A stretch of DNA of 9,741 bases. Origin: Archaeoglobales archaeon. GTDB taxonomy: Archaea > Halobacteriota > Archaeoglobi > Archaeoglobales > Archaeoglobaceae. Positions 1-7,189 of this stretch are shown one piece after another; position 1 is the first letter of the stretch, and the number at the start of each line of letters is the position of its first letter. Both the position numbers and the translations under genes were made by a program. The notes beneath the pieces were generated by a model. That model was not told the origin of the DNA. It did no database searches and saw only the letters and a list, made by a program, of their open reading frames with translations. The stretch lies in contig QMZD01000040.1 of assembly GCA_003662985.1 (NCBI GenBank), positions 1 to 9,741 of the forward strand, in the 5' to 3' direction.

Positions 1-52
1 GATCATTCGAGATTACCTAAGTTTTAAGTTCGACTGAACTGGAGTTAATCTG

Positions 53-69
53 AAGGACTAGTCCTTTTT
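53..69 (+). terminator. Palindrome AAGGACTAGTCCTT followed by a T-run
   Basis: Bases 53-66 are a perfect 14-base palindrome. As RNA it can form a 5-bp stem with a CTAG loop, and the T-run (65-69) overlaps its right end. On the plus strand this resembles a small intrinsic terminator. A plus-strand gene ending just before it is possible, since short open frames close at 25-27 and 34-36, but too little is visible to call one. Such a gene would converge with the minus-strand gene ending at 235. The stem is short, so a chance palindrome or protein binding site is also possible. Confidence 0.3.
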
Positions 70-80
70 CGATAAAGGAG

Positions 81-152
81 CTTTGAGAGCTTTGAGATTC
101 TATGGGAGCATGTTAAGAGTTTTAAGGAGTTTTGGGGGTCTTAAGGATTCTT
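81..152. repeat. Degenerate short direct repeats, G/T-rich
   Basis: CTTTGAGAG (81-89) is followed directly by CTTTGAGAT (90-98). Then three variants of TTAAGGAGTTTT appear at 113-123, 122-133 and 141-152. The plus strand is strongly G/T-rich and poor in C through this stretch. It lies downstream of the minus-strand gene ending at 235 and has no open frame of note. It looks like decayed simple-sequence repeat or slippage DNA rather than a mobile element; no terminal inverted repeats were seen. Confidence 0.45.
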
Positions 153-234
153 GAGGTCCACTCTGGCTCTACTATCTGCTAATAGTCTTGGTTCTACTAC
201 TATGGAATTTTTACAGAAATTTTTACGGCTTAAA

Positions 235-2088
235 CTATAGGGCGGTAAGTGAAAGCAGAATGAACGTTATTCCCAATGATATCAAGAAAATTCCACATCC
301 CTTTCTAAATTTCTCAAAAGCTTCAGCGGTTTTAATAACGTTCTCTTTCAGTTTAATCGTTAAAAAACCTATAAGGATTATCCAAATCGTCGTACCAGAC
401 CAAAAACTGAGAATTACAACTATCGAAAGCAACAGAGTCTTCATTAGCGCTGCATAAACTATCGCTACCCATAAAGTAGGACAGATTGTTGCAAATCCAG
501 CAACCAGGCCTAGCAAAAAAGTGGAGCCATATTTGTGTTTAATTTTTATCTGAAACTGAAGCCTTGGCCAGTTAAACCTGATCCAAGAGCCATATAACAC
601 TATTACCACACTCATAAAAGTTCTAACAATGCCTATATAAAGTTGGGACTGGACGATAAACGATCCAAGATAGAATGCTAATACCGTCAACACCAAGTAT
701 GGAAATAGCCTGGAGACGGAGAATATCAAGGACGCTTTAACGGCTGCTGACACGTAGAATTTATGTGCTATATGGGGTATCAAAATTAACCCACAAAAGG
801 TCACGCAGGTAACCCCGGTGGTCAATCCGAGTATGAAGTTTATAATTGCCGCTTCATAAAAACTAGGGGCCCAAACATAATGGGAGAGTTCAACACCCAA
901 AAGCAGGTATAGTACCAAATACAAGAAGAGAGTTAGAATGCCAATATAAAAAAGATCTTTTTTTATAGGTTTGCTAGCTACCTCAATTTCTTTACCCTCT
1001 ACCTTACCACCCTTTAATCTTTTCACTCCGAACAAAGCGACCAAAAATAGAGACAACAAAATTAAACAGACAATTGGAGGCAACTTCTCATTTTCCTCAC
1101 TTTTCTCTATTTTCAAACCCCACATAAGGGAGTTTTTAACCAGCTCTTTACCATCCAGAGTTATATTTCTTAGGGAGGTCTTGTACGAATCGGAAATTAT
1201 TGAGCGATAACTGTATACAGCTGAAGCTGTTACAATGATCTTATTATCAGCGCTAGGACCGGCAAAAGTTTCCACTGCCATTACGACGTACCCTTCCCTA
1301 CTTTTCATAGCCTCCTCTTCAAATTTCCAAGGTTCTTTCCCGCAAATACATGGTGAGTGAAGGGGTAGTTCGCCAAGGGGACATTTGTAGACCTCATGGG
1401 CAAAGGGAATTGAGCTACCATTTAGCGTGGTAAGAATACCACCTTCACCACTCTTGAGTACCCAAAATATATTTTTAGTCGAGGCATTTTCGAGGGCTAA
1501 ATACGTTTTCACGGGGATAAAGCCGAAAATATTGTCGTACCCACAGACTATAGTCGAATAGTAGAAGAGGACTCTCTCTATGTTGTTACTGATATCTAGT
1601 TCATCGTTTACAACATCTGCAATAACATACAACGGTTCAGAATACGGAGAGTACTCAATCAAGGTTAATGGCTCTAACCTCAATCTCGAATCAACTCTTG
1701 TTAATATTTTATTTGCAAAAATTATTTTAGATTGATTAGCATCACTTGTGCCCGAAACCCATAACATTTTCCCTCCTTTTTTAAACCAGTTGAACAAAAC
1801 CTCAAGCTCTTCATCCCTTAAATTTGAACCAGCATCTATGATCAACCCATCAACATCATCCAAAATACTTTCATTAAATTCTTCAATTTCAACAAAATCA
1901 TATCCAAGTTCTTTAATAACTCTTTCTAAATCATCTAGAGCCTCTTTTCCCTGATTGTGTGAGATATCGACTGCTATCTTTTGAGCAGAAACACTAGGGA
2001 CAGATAAGAGGAGGAGTGTTAGAAGAAAAAAAATGAGAAAATAATATTTTTTCAGCTCTCTGTCACTGGTGTTTTGTATAATGGCCAT
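235..2088 (-). CDS. Exported DUF4350/GldG-like domain fused to a DsbD_2/SafE-like membrane domain
   Basis: A protein of 617 residues with two halves. Residues 1-35 form a signal peptide or anchor ending near VSAQ. Residues 36 to about 330 read as a class I amidotransferase-like fold of the DUF4350/GldG kind (strand, helix, then an IIDAGS turn near 83-88) and should face outside. This part holds a Cys/His cluster: C236, H244, C247, C249. A membrane segment follows at about 337-354, a charged linker, then about 6-7 segments from 378 to 617. GLTTGVTCVTFCGL (421-434) resembles the GxxxGxHCxGMCG signature of the DsbD_2/SafE/UreH-like family, and GFATICPTLW (531-540) resembles the matching second half, giving membrane cysteines C428, C432 and C536. 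That family moves electrons or small anions across membranes. The ATG at 2088 lies inside the upstream gene (37-base overlap), so the two are probably co-translated. Domain assignments are by eye; function and substrate are unknown. Confidence 0.8.
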   Translation of the reverse strand: MAIIQNTSDRELKKYYFLIFFLLTLLLLSVPSVSAQKIAVDISHNQGKEALDDLERVIKELGYDFVEIEEFNESILDDVDGLIIDAGSNLRDEELEVLFNWFKKGGKMLWVSGTSDANQSKIIFANKILTRVDSRLRLEPLTLIEYSPYSEPLYVIADVVNDELDISNNIERVLFYYSTIVCGYDNIFGFIPVKTYLALENASTKNIFWVLKSGEGGILTTLNGSSIPFAHEVYKCPLGELPLHSPCICGKEPWKFEEEAMKSREGYVVMAVETFAGPSADNKIIVTASAVYSYRSIISDSYKTSLRNITLDGKELVKNSLMWGLKIEKSEENEKLPPIVCLILLSLFLVALFGVKRLKGGKVEGKEIEVASKPIKKDLFYIGILTLFLYLVLYLLLGVELSHYVWAPSFYEAAIINFILGLTTGVTCVTFCGLILIPHIAHKFYVSAAVKASLIFSVSRLFPYLVLTVLAFYLGSFIVQSQLYIGIVRTFMSVVIVLYGSWIRFNWPRLQFQIKIKHKYGSTFLLGLVAGFATICPTLWVAIVYAALMKTLLLSIVVILSFWSGTTIWIILIGFLTIKLKENVIKTAEAFEKFRKGCGIFLISLGITFILLSLTAL

Positions 2089-3233
2089 CTATCCATAAAC
2101 CAACAGTGGTACACTAGGGGAACTATCCACCAAGTCGCCCACACCAAAGCGAGTTGTGCCTCCGAATCCCAGCTCGTCGGCACACCCAATAACGCAGGTC
2201 CTGCGAGGTAGTATAGCTGATGGATTATAAATCCTGCTACGAAAACGATTACCGTCCTAATCGCCCAGTTTACTTCCTCACTGAATTTCTTTGGAACATT
2301 TCCGAAGTAGTAGTAAAGGGCCAAAGTTGGATACAGCATGAATCCAGCAACTTCTGCTGAATGTAGGTATCTCCAGTATAGCCCAGCCGAACGACGTCCA
2401 CCGGGGATTGCATAACCGAGATTGATGTCCATCACCGATAATACGACATACATTGTTAGCAGAGAGAGCAGTATTATGCCAACAAGCCCGAAGATTCCTA
2501 TCCAAGGCTGTTTTCTGGCAGCCGTCCATGGTTTCCCTTCCCAAATCGTGGCTGTCATTATCAGATAAACTACAGCCCAGACGAACCATCCGAAAATGAA
2601 GTTTCCATGATACGTTAGTGCAAAGTCCTTCCACCATGGTGTTGCTGCAACGAATTTCTGACTTATTGGAAACGCCTCACCAAAATGTGGGTGCACTAAT
2701 ACTTGGAACAGAAATACCGAAATACTCAGACCTAGGGCAAATACGGCAAACCCCAGGGCTGGCTGCTCAACCTTGTTTCTCCAAGGCCAGTTGTTGAACA
2801 GGATAGGCCAGATACCCATCCCGAATATTGCGACTATTGCGGAGTAAGCGAGAGCATAACAGGAGTAATCTCTTGCTGCAAGCTTAGCAACACCCATGCT
2901 CTCTAACTTTGGCCAGCTGAAATACGGCACTGCAAGAGGACCGTAGAAGTAGAAGAAGAAGGCTATGCAAATGAGTGTTATGACTACACTGACCGGTATC
3001 ATCACAGCTCTTTTTTTTATCGGGAGTTTTGTAAAGGGATAATTCTCGAATATTAAGTATAGCCAGATTGTCGGCACAATTAGCCAGGCGGTTATAGCGA
3101 AGAACCATAGGGGTGTATACATTCTCATGGGTCCTCTGGGATCTGCAAATACAGCCCAGAATACCAACGCTATAATTGTTGTTATTACAACGCCTATGAT
3201 ACCCGTTACTATATTATTCCATCTTGGTTCCAT
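2052..3233 (-). CDS. Tryptophan-rich polytopic membrane protein with membrane-near histidines, unknown family
   Basis: I do not recognise this protein's family. From the ATG at 3233 it has 393 residues, with about ten hydrophobic segments covering nearly its whole length. There are 24 tryptophans, about 6 per cent, many at segment ends. Histidines sit in or beside segments at 181, 183 (VHPHFGE), 209 (TYHGNF), 291 (YLHSAE), 338 (IIHQLYY) and 376 (VYHCW), which would suit heme, quinone or metal binding; this is inference. A GTG at 3242 would overlap the upstream stop as GTGA, but GGAGAGTGA (3239-3247) sits 5 bases before the ATG at 3233 and only one base from the GTG, so the ATG is preferred. 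The gene lies between the exported metallohydrolase gene and the DsbD_2-like gene with overlaps or near-overlaps on both sides, so all three probably act together. Confidence 0.85.
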   Translation of the reverse strand: MEPRWNNIVTGIIGVVITTIIALVFWAVFADPRGPMRMYTPLWFFAITAWLIVPTIWLYLIFENYPFTKLPIKKRAVMIPVSVVITLICIAFFFYFYGPLAVPYFSWPKLESMGVAKLAARDYSCYALAYSAIVAIFGMGIWPILFNNWPWRNKVEQPALGFAVFALGLSISVFLFQVLVHPHFGEAFPISQKFVAATPWWKDFALTYHGNFIFGWFVWAVVYLIMTATIWEGKPWTAARKQPWIGIFGLVGIILLSLLTMYVVLSVMDINLGYAIPGGRRSAGLYWRYLHSAEVAGFMLYPTLALYYYFGNVPKKFSEEVNWAIRTVIVFVAGFIIHQLYYLAGPALLGVPTSWDSEAQLALVWATWWIVPLVYHCWFMDRWPLYKTPVTES

Positions 3234-3238
3234 AAAAA

Positions 3239-4306
3239 TCACTCTCCGAATTTGAGTTCTTTAATCAATTCTCCCTTTTCATTGTACCATTTTATGTCTC
3301 TGCCGAATTCTATTACATGTCCATTTGATGCCCAAGAGCAGTCTATACCAAATTCTTTCATTCTATTCACGGTTACATGTCCGGTACAGTGGTTGGCTCC
3401 AACGAAATCGAAATCCAACATTTTCAGGTACAATAGCCAATCATTTCTCTCAGGAGACCAATCTTCCGCTAATGCTATGTGCAGACCCCCATACAGTCCA
3501 TACATGTTGTCTTTTTCTACTTTAAAGTGAGATGCCGCATAGCTAGCTAAGGTCACTATACCCATATGACAGCAACCGGTTGCTGTAACCAGACCTCTGT
3601 CCTTCACGTTGAAAAGCGCTGCTTGTTCGCCGTTAATTCCAAGAATTATCCAGCCTGGAAAAGTTACAAGGGCCATACCGGGTGGTAGTTCCGGTATCTC
3701 TTTGTGCGTATATGGCTTCAATGGTTCTGTCAGTATCAGCTTTCCCGTATGTCCCCACTCCTTTAACTTTGCTTTTGCGGTATCACTGAATGTTGCGGGG
3801 GCTATTATCGTTATATCAGGTCTGACTTCAAGTACCGCAGGCATCGCCCAAAAGTGGTCCATGTGCTCGTGGCACATAACGACGAAATCAAGTTCCTTTA
3901 GATCCGGCGAAAATCCACATTCAGCGTATCTCCTTTTCATGTGGGGAGCGTTCCATCCCACACCCATAAAGAATTTCCACACCTTATCTCCCTTTCCAAC
4001 CTCTACCGCAAACGCTGTACCTAAGGCGAGTCTGGAGGGATCGTTGTAGATGTCTTTTAACCATTCATCAAATGTCCACTGACTTACAGCCATGCCCCCA
4101 TGTGCAAAAATGTCACCAAGCAAACTATCTGGCCCTTTTAATCTTTTCCAACCCCTCTCTTCGAGAACTGTTATTTTTACGTAGTCACACGTTCCCATGT
4201 CAACCTTTTCGATTTTTGGTTTTGGAACGAGGGCATCATGTGCAGCTACGAACCCAACCAGAATCACTAACACAACCACGGCAACCAAACCAGCAGTTTT
4301 TCCCAT
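3239..4306 (-). CDS. Exported metallo-beta-lactamase-fold hydrolase, COG1237-like
   Basis: A 355-residue protein. Residues 1-22 (MGKTAGLVAVVVLVILVGFV) are a signal peptide or single anchor, so the enzyme should act outside the membrane. The metal motif HEHMDH is at 146-151 (H146, H148, D150, H151). Further motifs are TGCCHMGI at 243-250 (H247), GGLHIA at 273-278 (H276) and NHCTGH at 305-310. The TGCxHxGI, GGxH and HCTG series is typical of COG1237, the group annotated as dihydropterin-ribofuranosylaminobenzene phosphate synthases (MJ0301-like). Those are cytoplasmic, so the leader makes the same substrate unlikely. The usual FDTG turn is replaced by FMGVG near 113-117, and residues 50-95 form an insertion before the hydrolase core. 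First gene of the three-gene unit; no strong ribosome site precedes the ATG. The fold is secure; the reaction is unknown. Confidence 0.87.
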   Translation of the reverse strand: MGKTAGLVAVVVLVILVGFVAAHDALVPKPKIEKVDMGTCDYVKITVLEERGWKRLKGPDSLLGDIFAHGGMAVSQWTFDEWLKDIYNDPSRLALGTAFAVEVGKGDKVWKFFMGVGWNAPHMKRRYAECGFSPDLKELDFVVMCHEHMDHFWAMPAVLEVRPDITIIAPATFSDTAKAKLKEWGHTGKLILTEPLKPYTHKEIPELPPGMALVTFPGWIILGINGEQAALFNVKDRGLVTATGCCHMGIVTLASYAASHFKVEKDNMYGLYGGLHIALAEDWSPERNDWLLYLKMLDFDFVGANHCTGHVTVNRMKEFGIDCSWASNGHVIEFGRDIKWYNEKGELIKELKFGE

Positions 4307-4328
4307 AATTCACTATTATTTACAACCT

Positions 4329-4340
4329 ATTTAAAATTTA
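4329..4340 (-). promoter_or_regulatory. Candidate TATA box for the three-gene unit
   Basis: Read on the minus strand this is TAAATTTTAAAT, centred about 28 bases before the ATG at 4306. With the usual archaeal spacing the transcript would start within a few bases of that ATG. This fits the absence of a clear ribosome binding site and suggests a leaderless or nearly leaderless mRNA. A second AT-rich element around 4344-4350 would give a leader of about 16 bases instead. The surrounding DNA is AT-rich, so the call is moderate. Confidence 0.4.
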
Positions 4341-4446
4341 TGCGATATAATTGATTATAGAGATAATATAATAAAATAAAATTGAGAGTATACTTACTTT
4401 GTTTTTTTAGAAGTTATGATATTTTTATTATAACAACTATCTAGTT

Positions 4447-4473
4447 AAAACGAATAAAAAATTAGGAAAAATA
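4447..4473 (-). terminator. T-rich terminator after the histone gene
   Basis: On the minus strand, beginning about 20 bases after the histone stop codon, there are runs of five, six and four T separated by a few bases, without a hairpin. Oligo-T clusters of this kind are the common archaeal termination signal. It would separate the histone transcript from the promoter of the exported hydrolase gene. Confidence 0.45.
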
Positions 4474-4493
4474 GTCTCAGATGCAATGATCTT

Positions 4494-4697
4494 TCAGGTT
4501 TTAATAGCCAGAGCAATATCTTCAGCCTTAACGGTCTTTCTTCCAACGTGTTTTGCGATTTCAACAGCCTTCTTAGCCACTTCTGTGGCCCACTCCTCGA
4601 GATACTCAGCTAGGACCTCCTTTGCATCTTCACTAACCCTTATCGCACCAGCATTCCTCATCAATCTATCGATTGGGGCAATGGGCAACTCACCCAT
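4494..4697 (-). CDS. Archaeal histone, HMf family
   Basis: A 67-residue protein that is a complete single histone fold (three helices, two loops), the normal length for the family. It forms dimers that wrap and compact DNA. The start [21 protein letters not shown] matches the HMfA/HMfB pattern with one extra residue. DNA-contact positions are kept: R11, R20 and the GRKT loop (R53, K54, T55). The dimer-dimer interface is kept as well (I47, H50, D60 for HMfB L46, H49, D59), and G17 matches the glycine that allows stacking of dimers into long superhelices. The protein therefore probably forms extended histone-DNA filaments, which is inferred from HMfB. AAGGAGGTGA stands 6 bases before the ATG. 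The gene is a single unit with its own promoter and terminators on both sides. C-terminal tail residues after the third helix are nearly absent. Confidence 0.97.
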   Translation of the reverse strand: MGELPIAPIDRLMRNAGAIRVSEDAKEVLAEYLEEWATEVAKKAVEIAKHVGRKTVKAEDIALAIKT

Positions 4698-4703
4698 ATT
4701 TTT

Positions 4704-4713
4704 TCACCTCCTT
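4704..4713 (-). promoter_or_regulatory. Strong ribosome binding site of the histone gene
   Basis: AAGGAGGTGA on the minus strand is a near-perfect match to the archaeal 16S rRNA tail, with a 6-base spacer (AAAAAT) to the ATG at 4697. It is the best such site in the window, in line with the high expression expected of a chromatin protein. Confidence 0.85.
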
Positions 4714-4734
4714 CCACCACCATTTAAGTTATTT

Positions 4735-4753
4735 AAAATATATATAGTTTTCG
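4735..4753 (-). promoter_or_regulatory. BRE/TATA promoter of the histone gene
   Basis: Read on the minus strand, CGAAAAC (4747-4753) fits a BRE and is followed by TATATATATTTT (4735-4746), an excellent archaeal TATA box. The predicted start near 4716 gives a leader of about 19 bases that just contains the ribosome binding site. This is the clearest promoter in the window. Confidence 0.75.
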
Positions 4754-4874
4754 AATTAATAAGGAAATCTGGACTCTTTTGGCAAAACTGAAAGTGTTAA
4801 AAATTCTATTTTCACTTGAGAGGGACTAATCGAATCTAATAACAGAATATGAAGAAATAAAGATCATGAGTCAT

Positions 4875-4900
4875 AAAAAAACCAAATTCTTTGGAATTTG
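4875..4900 (-). terminator. Hairpin plus T7 terminator downstream of isocitrate dehydrogenase
   Basis: On the minus strand CAAATTC and GAATTTG (4894-4900 and 4883-4889) pair perfectly as a 7-bp stem with a CAAA loop. One G and then seven T (4875-4881) follow. This is a bacterial-style intrinsic terminator arrangement about 95 bases past the isocitrate dehydrogenase stop, and ahead of the histone promoter. It probably acts as backup to the T-run at 4979-4984 and shields the histone promoter from read-through. Confidence 0.6.
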
Positions 4901-4978
4901 CATAAAAGTAGGTCTTTTTAGGTTTTTGTATCTTTAACAGAGAATTATTCAAACATACTTCCCGAAATAAGGATGGAG

Positions 4979-4984
4979 AAAAAA
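4979..4984 (-). terminator. T6 signal after isocitrate dehydrogenase
   Basis: Minus-strand TTTTTT begins 10 bases after the TGA stop at 4995. There is no hairpin. The same placement of a T-run 8-12 bases after a stop occurs after the DUF47 gene and after the small open frame at 8445. Confidence 0.45.
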
Positions 4985-4994
4985 GATTGGTCTT

Positions 4995-6236
4995 TCAAAC
5001 CTCATTGAGATTTCTTATGACTTCCTCAGCAAACTCTCTCGTTCCAACAAGATTGCCTCCGATGTGTCTGTGGATGTCGTATGTAACGATTCCACTCTGG
5101 ACTGTTTTCTCGACAGCCCTCTTTATCATCTCGCTTGCATCCTTCCATCCCAGATACTCAAACATCAAAGCTCCTGTGAGGATTTCCGCAGTTGGATTTA
5201 CCTTGTTCTGCCCAGCATACTTCGGAGCTGAGCCATGTATTGGTTCAAAAACCCCTATTCCATCTCCGATATTTGATCCGGGAGCTATTCCAAGGCCTCC
5301 AACCATCGCGGCTGCTGCATCACTCATATAATCGCCATTGAGATTGGGTAAGGCGAGGACATCGTACTCATCTGTCCTCGTCAGAATTTGCTGGAACATG
5401 TTGTCGGCTATTCTGTCCTTTATTACGACCTTCCCTTTAGCATCTCCGTCGTAGTTCTCCCACAGTTCTGTCTCGGTTATCGTTTTATCGCCAAACTCCT
5501 CCCTTGCAACCTCATAACCCCAGTCCCTGAATGCTCCCTCTGTGTACTTCATTATGTTTCCCTTGTGCACTAATGTAACGCTTCTCCTATTGTTCTCGAT
5601 CGCATATTTTATCGCCATTCTAACGAGCCTTTTCGATGCGAACTCACTTATCGGCTTTATTCCTATTCCTGAATCCTCCCTGATATTCACTCCAAGTTCG
5701 TCAGCAAGGAATTTTATGACTTTTAAAGCCTCATCACTCCCCCTCTGCCACTCTATACCCGCATAAACATCCTCAGTGTTCTCTCTGAAAATAACCATAT
5801 CCACCTTTTCGGGATGTTTAATAGGACTCGGTACCCCTTTTAAGTAGTATATCGGCCTAACGTTCGCGTACAAATCGAGGATTTGCCTTATTGTTACGTT
5901 CAAACTCCTGAATCCTCCACCAACTGGTGTCGTCAAAGGCCCCTTTAACGTAACTCTAAAATCCCTGATAGCATTTAACGTGTCATCCGGCAGATAGCTC
6001 CCATATAACTTGAGGGCATCCTCTCCAGCATAAATTTTAAACCATGTGATCTCCCTTCCCGTCAATCTAGCAGCCTTCGTTAAGACTTTTATCGCAGCTG
6101 GCACGACATCCTTTCCTATTCCATCTCCTTCAAAGTAGGGTATTATCGGGTTTTCTGGCACGATTAGCTTACCGTCCTTGTATACGATCTTCTCTCCTTC
6201 TGGTGGGGTTACCTTTTCATAGGTAAAGTGCTCCAT
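4995..6236 (-). CDS. icd: Isocitrate dehydrogenase, NADP-dependent
   Basis: A 413-residue, full-length enzyme of the E. coli Icd type. It oxidises isocitrate to 2-oxoglutarate and CO2 in the cytoplasm, reducing NADP; in an archaeon this supplies 2-oxoglutarate and NADPH. Substrate residues are intact: S111 in [11 protein letters not shown] (E. coli S113), R117, R127, R151 in [12 protein letters not shown]158, and K225 in VHKGN (E. coli K230). Metal aspartates are D278, D302 and D306 in NGDYMSDA. The cofactor pocket has K339-Y340 in [10 protein letters not shown], plus Y386 and R390 in VTYDIHR, equivalent to E. coli K344, Y345, Y391 and R395, which specify NADP over NAD. AAGGAGGT (6243-6250) lies 6 bases before the ATG. 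No convincing TATA box was seen in the 250 bases upstream. The gene stands alone between terminators. Confidence 0.97.
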   Translation of the reverse strand: MEHFTYEKVTPPEGEKIVYKDGKLIVPENPIIPYFEGDGIGKDVVPAAIKVLTKAARLTGREITWFKIYAGEDALKLYGSYLPDDTLNAIRDFRVTLKGPLTTPVGGGFRSLNVTIRQILDLYANVRPIYYLKGVPSPIKHPEKVDMVIFRENTEDVYAGIEWQRGSDEALKVIKFLADELGVNIREDSGIGIKPISEFASKRLVRMAIKYAIENNRRSVTLVHKGNIMKYTEGAFRDWGYEVAREEFGDKTITETELWENYDGDAKGKVVIKDRIADNMFQQILTRTDEYDVLALPNLNGDYMSDAAAAMVGGLGIAPGSNIGDGIGVFEPIHGSAPKYAGQNKVNPTAEILTGALMFEYLGWKDASEMIKRAVEKTVQSGIVTYDIHRHIGGNLVGTREFAEEVIRNLNEV

Positions 6237-6242
6237 CCTTTG

Positions 6243-6250
6243 ACCTCCTT
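6243..6250 (-). promoter_or_regulatory. Ribosome binding site of isocitrate dehydrogenase
   Basis: Minus-strand AAGGAGGT with a 6-base spacer fixes the ATG at 6236 as the start. The 240 bases from here to the DUF47 terminator hold only very short open frames and no further feature I can support. Confidence 0.8.
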
Positions 6251-6490
6251 CTCAGCTGGAAAAGAGTTTTGGAGTAGACTTAAGAAAGTTTTGATGTCTA
6301 AGATTATCGAGGTTATTAAGTTACAACAATCTATCAAACCAATAGAATTTAATCAGGTATAATCTCAATTGTTATCTTACCATTCTGTTTTTTTGGGTGA
6401 TACTTCTCCAGCGACATACACGAATATAAACATAATCAACAGCTCCCGCTTTGTTAAACTCCTTGTTTAATTTGCTATTTAAAATCCGAT

Positions 6491-6497
6491 AAAAAAA
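6491..6497 (-). terminator. T7 signal after the DUF47 gene
   Basis: Seven T on the minus strand, 8 bases after the TAA stop of the DUF47 gene, close the phosphate unit. No stable hairpin precedes it. Confidence 0.5.
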
Positions 6498-6505
6498 TAA
6501 TGCGA

Positions 6506-7189
6506 TTATCTCCCCAGAATCATAGTCCTGAAAGCATCCGCAGCTCTTGCGGTGCTGTTAGCGATCTCGCCTAGATGGATCAGGATGTTTCTCAGGAGGA
6601 TTACATCCATTGGGTTAAGACTGCTGTTAAGTAGAAGCTTGTGAAGCTCAATCTGGACAGTATCGCATTCATGTTCCGCATGCTCAATCGTACTAACATG
6701 CTCCAGAACATCGGTTATTTCCCTCTTACTAAAGGAAGTAGCAATTAATCCGGCAACGTGGTCTATTAACTCTTCATACTTACATATAATGTCATTTAGC
6801 TTGTAAAGAAGTTGTCTAAACTTTTTTTCTATATCCTTTTCGATGTTCTTTGTCTCTCGGTACGTGAACATGTGGCAGACATGCTCTGCATAGTTTATTA
6901 TCTGATCTTGGAATGTTAGAAAGTTCAGTAAATCATGCCTGTCAACAGGCAGCCTAAGAGATTTTGTCACATTCGTCCTTATCTCCGCTTTTATCTTGTC
7001 CGCTTCATGCTCTAGTTCATCAATCTCCTTCTCAAGCGTGAGGATTTCCTCCTTATTCCCCTTGATGAAGGCTTCGAACTGATCCACTAAGAGGTCGATC
7101 GCTATTTCACAGTATTCACTATGTTGATGTATTGCCTTGAATGGTGAGTACCCGAATACGTCTGCTGCCACCGGTCTTATGAATTTCAT
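6506..7189 (-). CDS. DUF47 / PhoU-like phosphate transport accessory protein
   Basis: A 227-residue, almost wholly helical cytoplasmic protein of the DUF47 (PhoU_div, TIGR00153-like) family, which partners PiT permeases and is thought to tune phosphate uptake. PhoU-type acidic metal motifs occur twice, once per three-helix bundle: [12 protein letters not shown] (E55-D64) and EHAEHECD (E169-D176). The open frame extends upstream to 7258, but that part is translated from the permease gene in another frame. The ATG at 7189 overlaps the permease stop as ATGA, and GGTGAT (7196-7201) sits 6 bases before it, so 7189 is chosen. Translational coupling fits a fixed ratio of the two proteins. The family is well supported; the regulatory mechanism in archaea is less known. 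Confidence 0.92.
   Translation of the reverse strand: MKFIRPVAADVFGYSPFKAIHQHSEYCEIAIDLLVDQFEAFIKGNKEEILTLEKEIDELEHEADKIKAEIRTNVTKSLRLPVDRHDLLNFLTFQDQIINYAEHVCHMFTYRETKNIEKDIEKKFRQLLYKLNDIICKYEELIDHVAGLIATSFSKREITDVLEHVSTIEHAEHECDTVQIELHKLLLNSSLNPMDVILLRNILIHLGEIANSTARAADAFRTMILGR

Noticed and set aside
2278..2637. Open frame of 119 codons on the minus strand in a second frame
   Set aside because: It sits inside the Trp-rich membrane protein gene and its translation has no coherent domain or hydrophobic pattern.
2052..3233. Membrane protein as a copper monooxygenase subunit (AmoC/PmoC-like)
   Set aside because: The polytopic shape and histidines brought it to mind, but the D-x3-H-x12-H spacing is absent and no partner subunits are nearby.
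3609..4049. Open frame of 146 codons on the plus strand
   Set aside because: It lies wholly opposite the exported metallohydrolase, whose motifs are unmistakable; the opposite reading has no family features.
4413..4434. Stem-loop GTTATGAT / ATTATAAC between the histone and hydrolase genes
   Set aside because: Very AT-rich with a mismatch and followed by A rather than T on the transcribed strand, so it is not a credible terminator.
6377..6433. Minus-strand 18-codon frame with ATG in the gap after isocitrate dehydrogenase
   Set aside because: Too short, with no clear ribosome site at a proper distance and no recognisable content.
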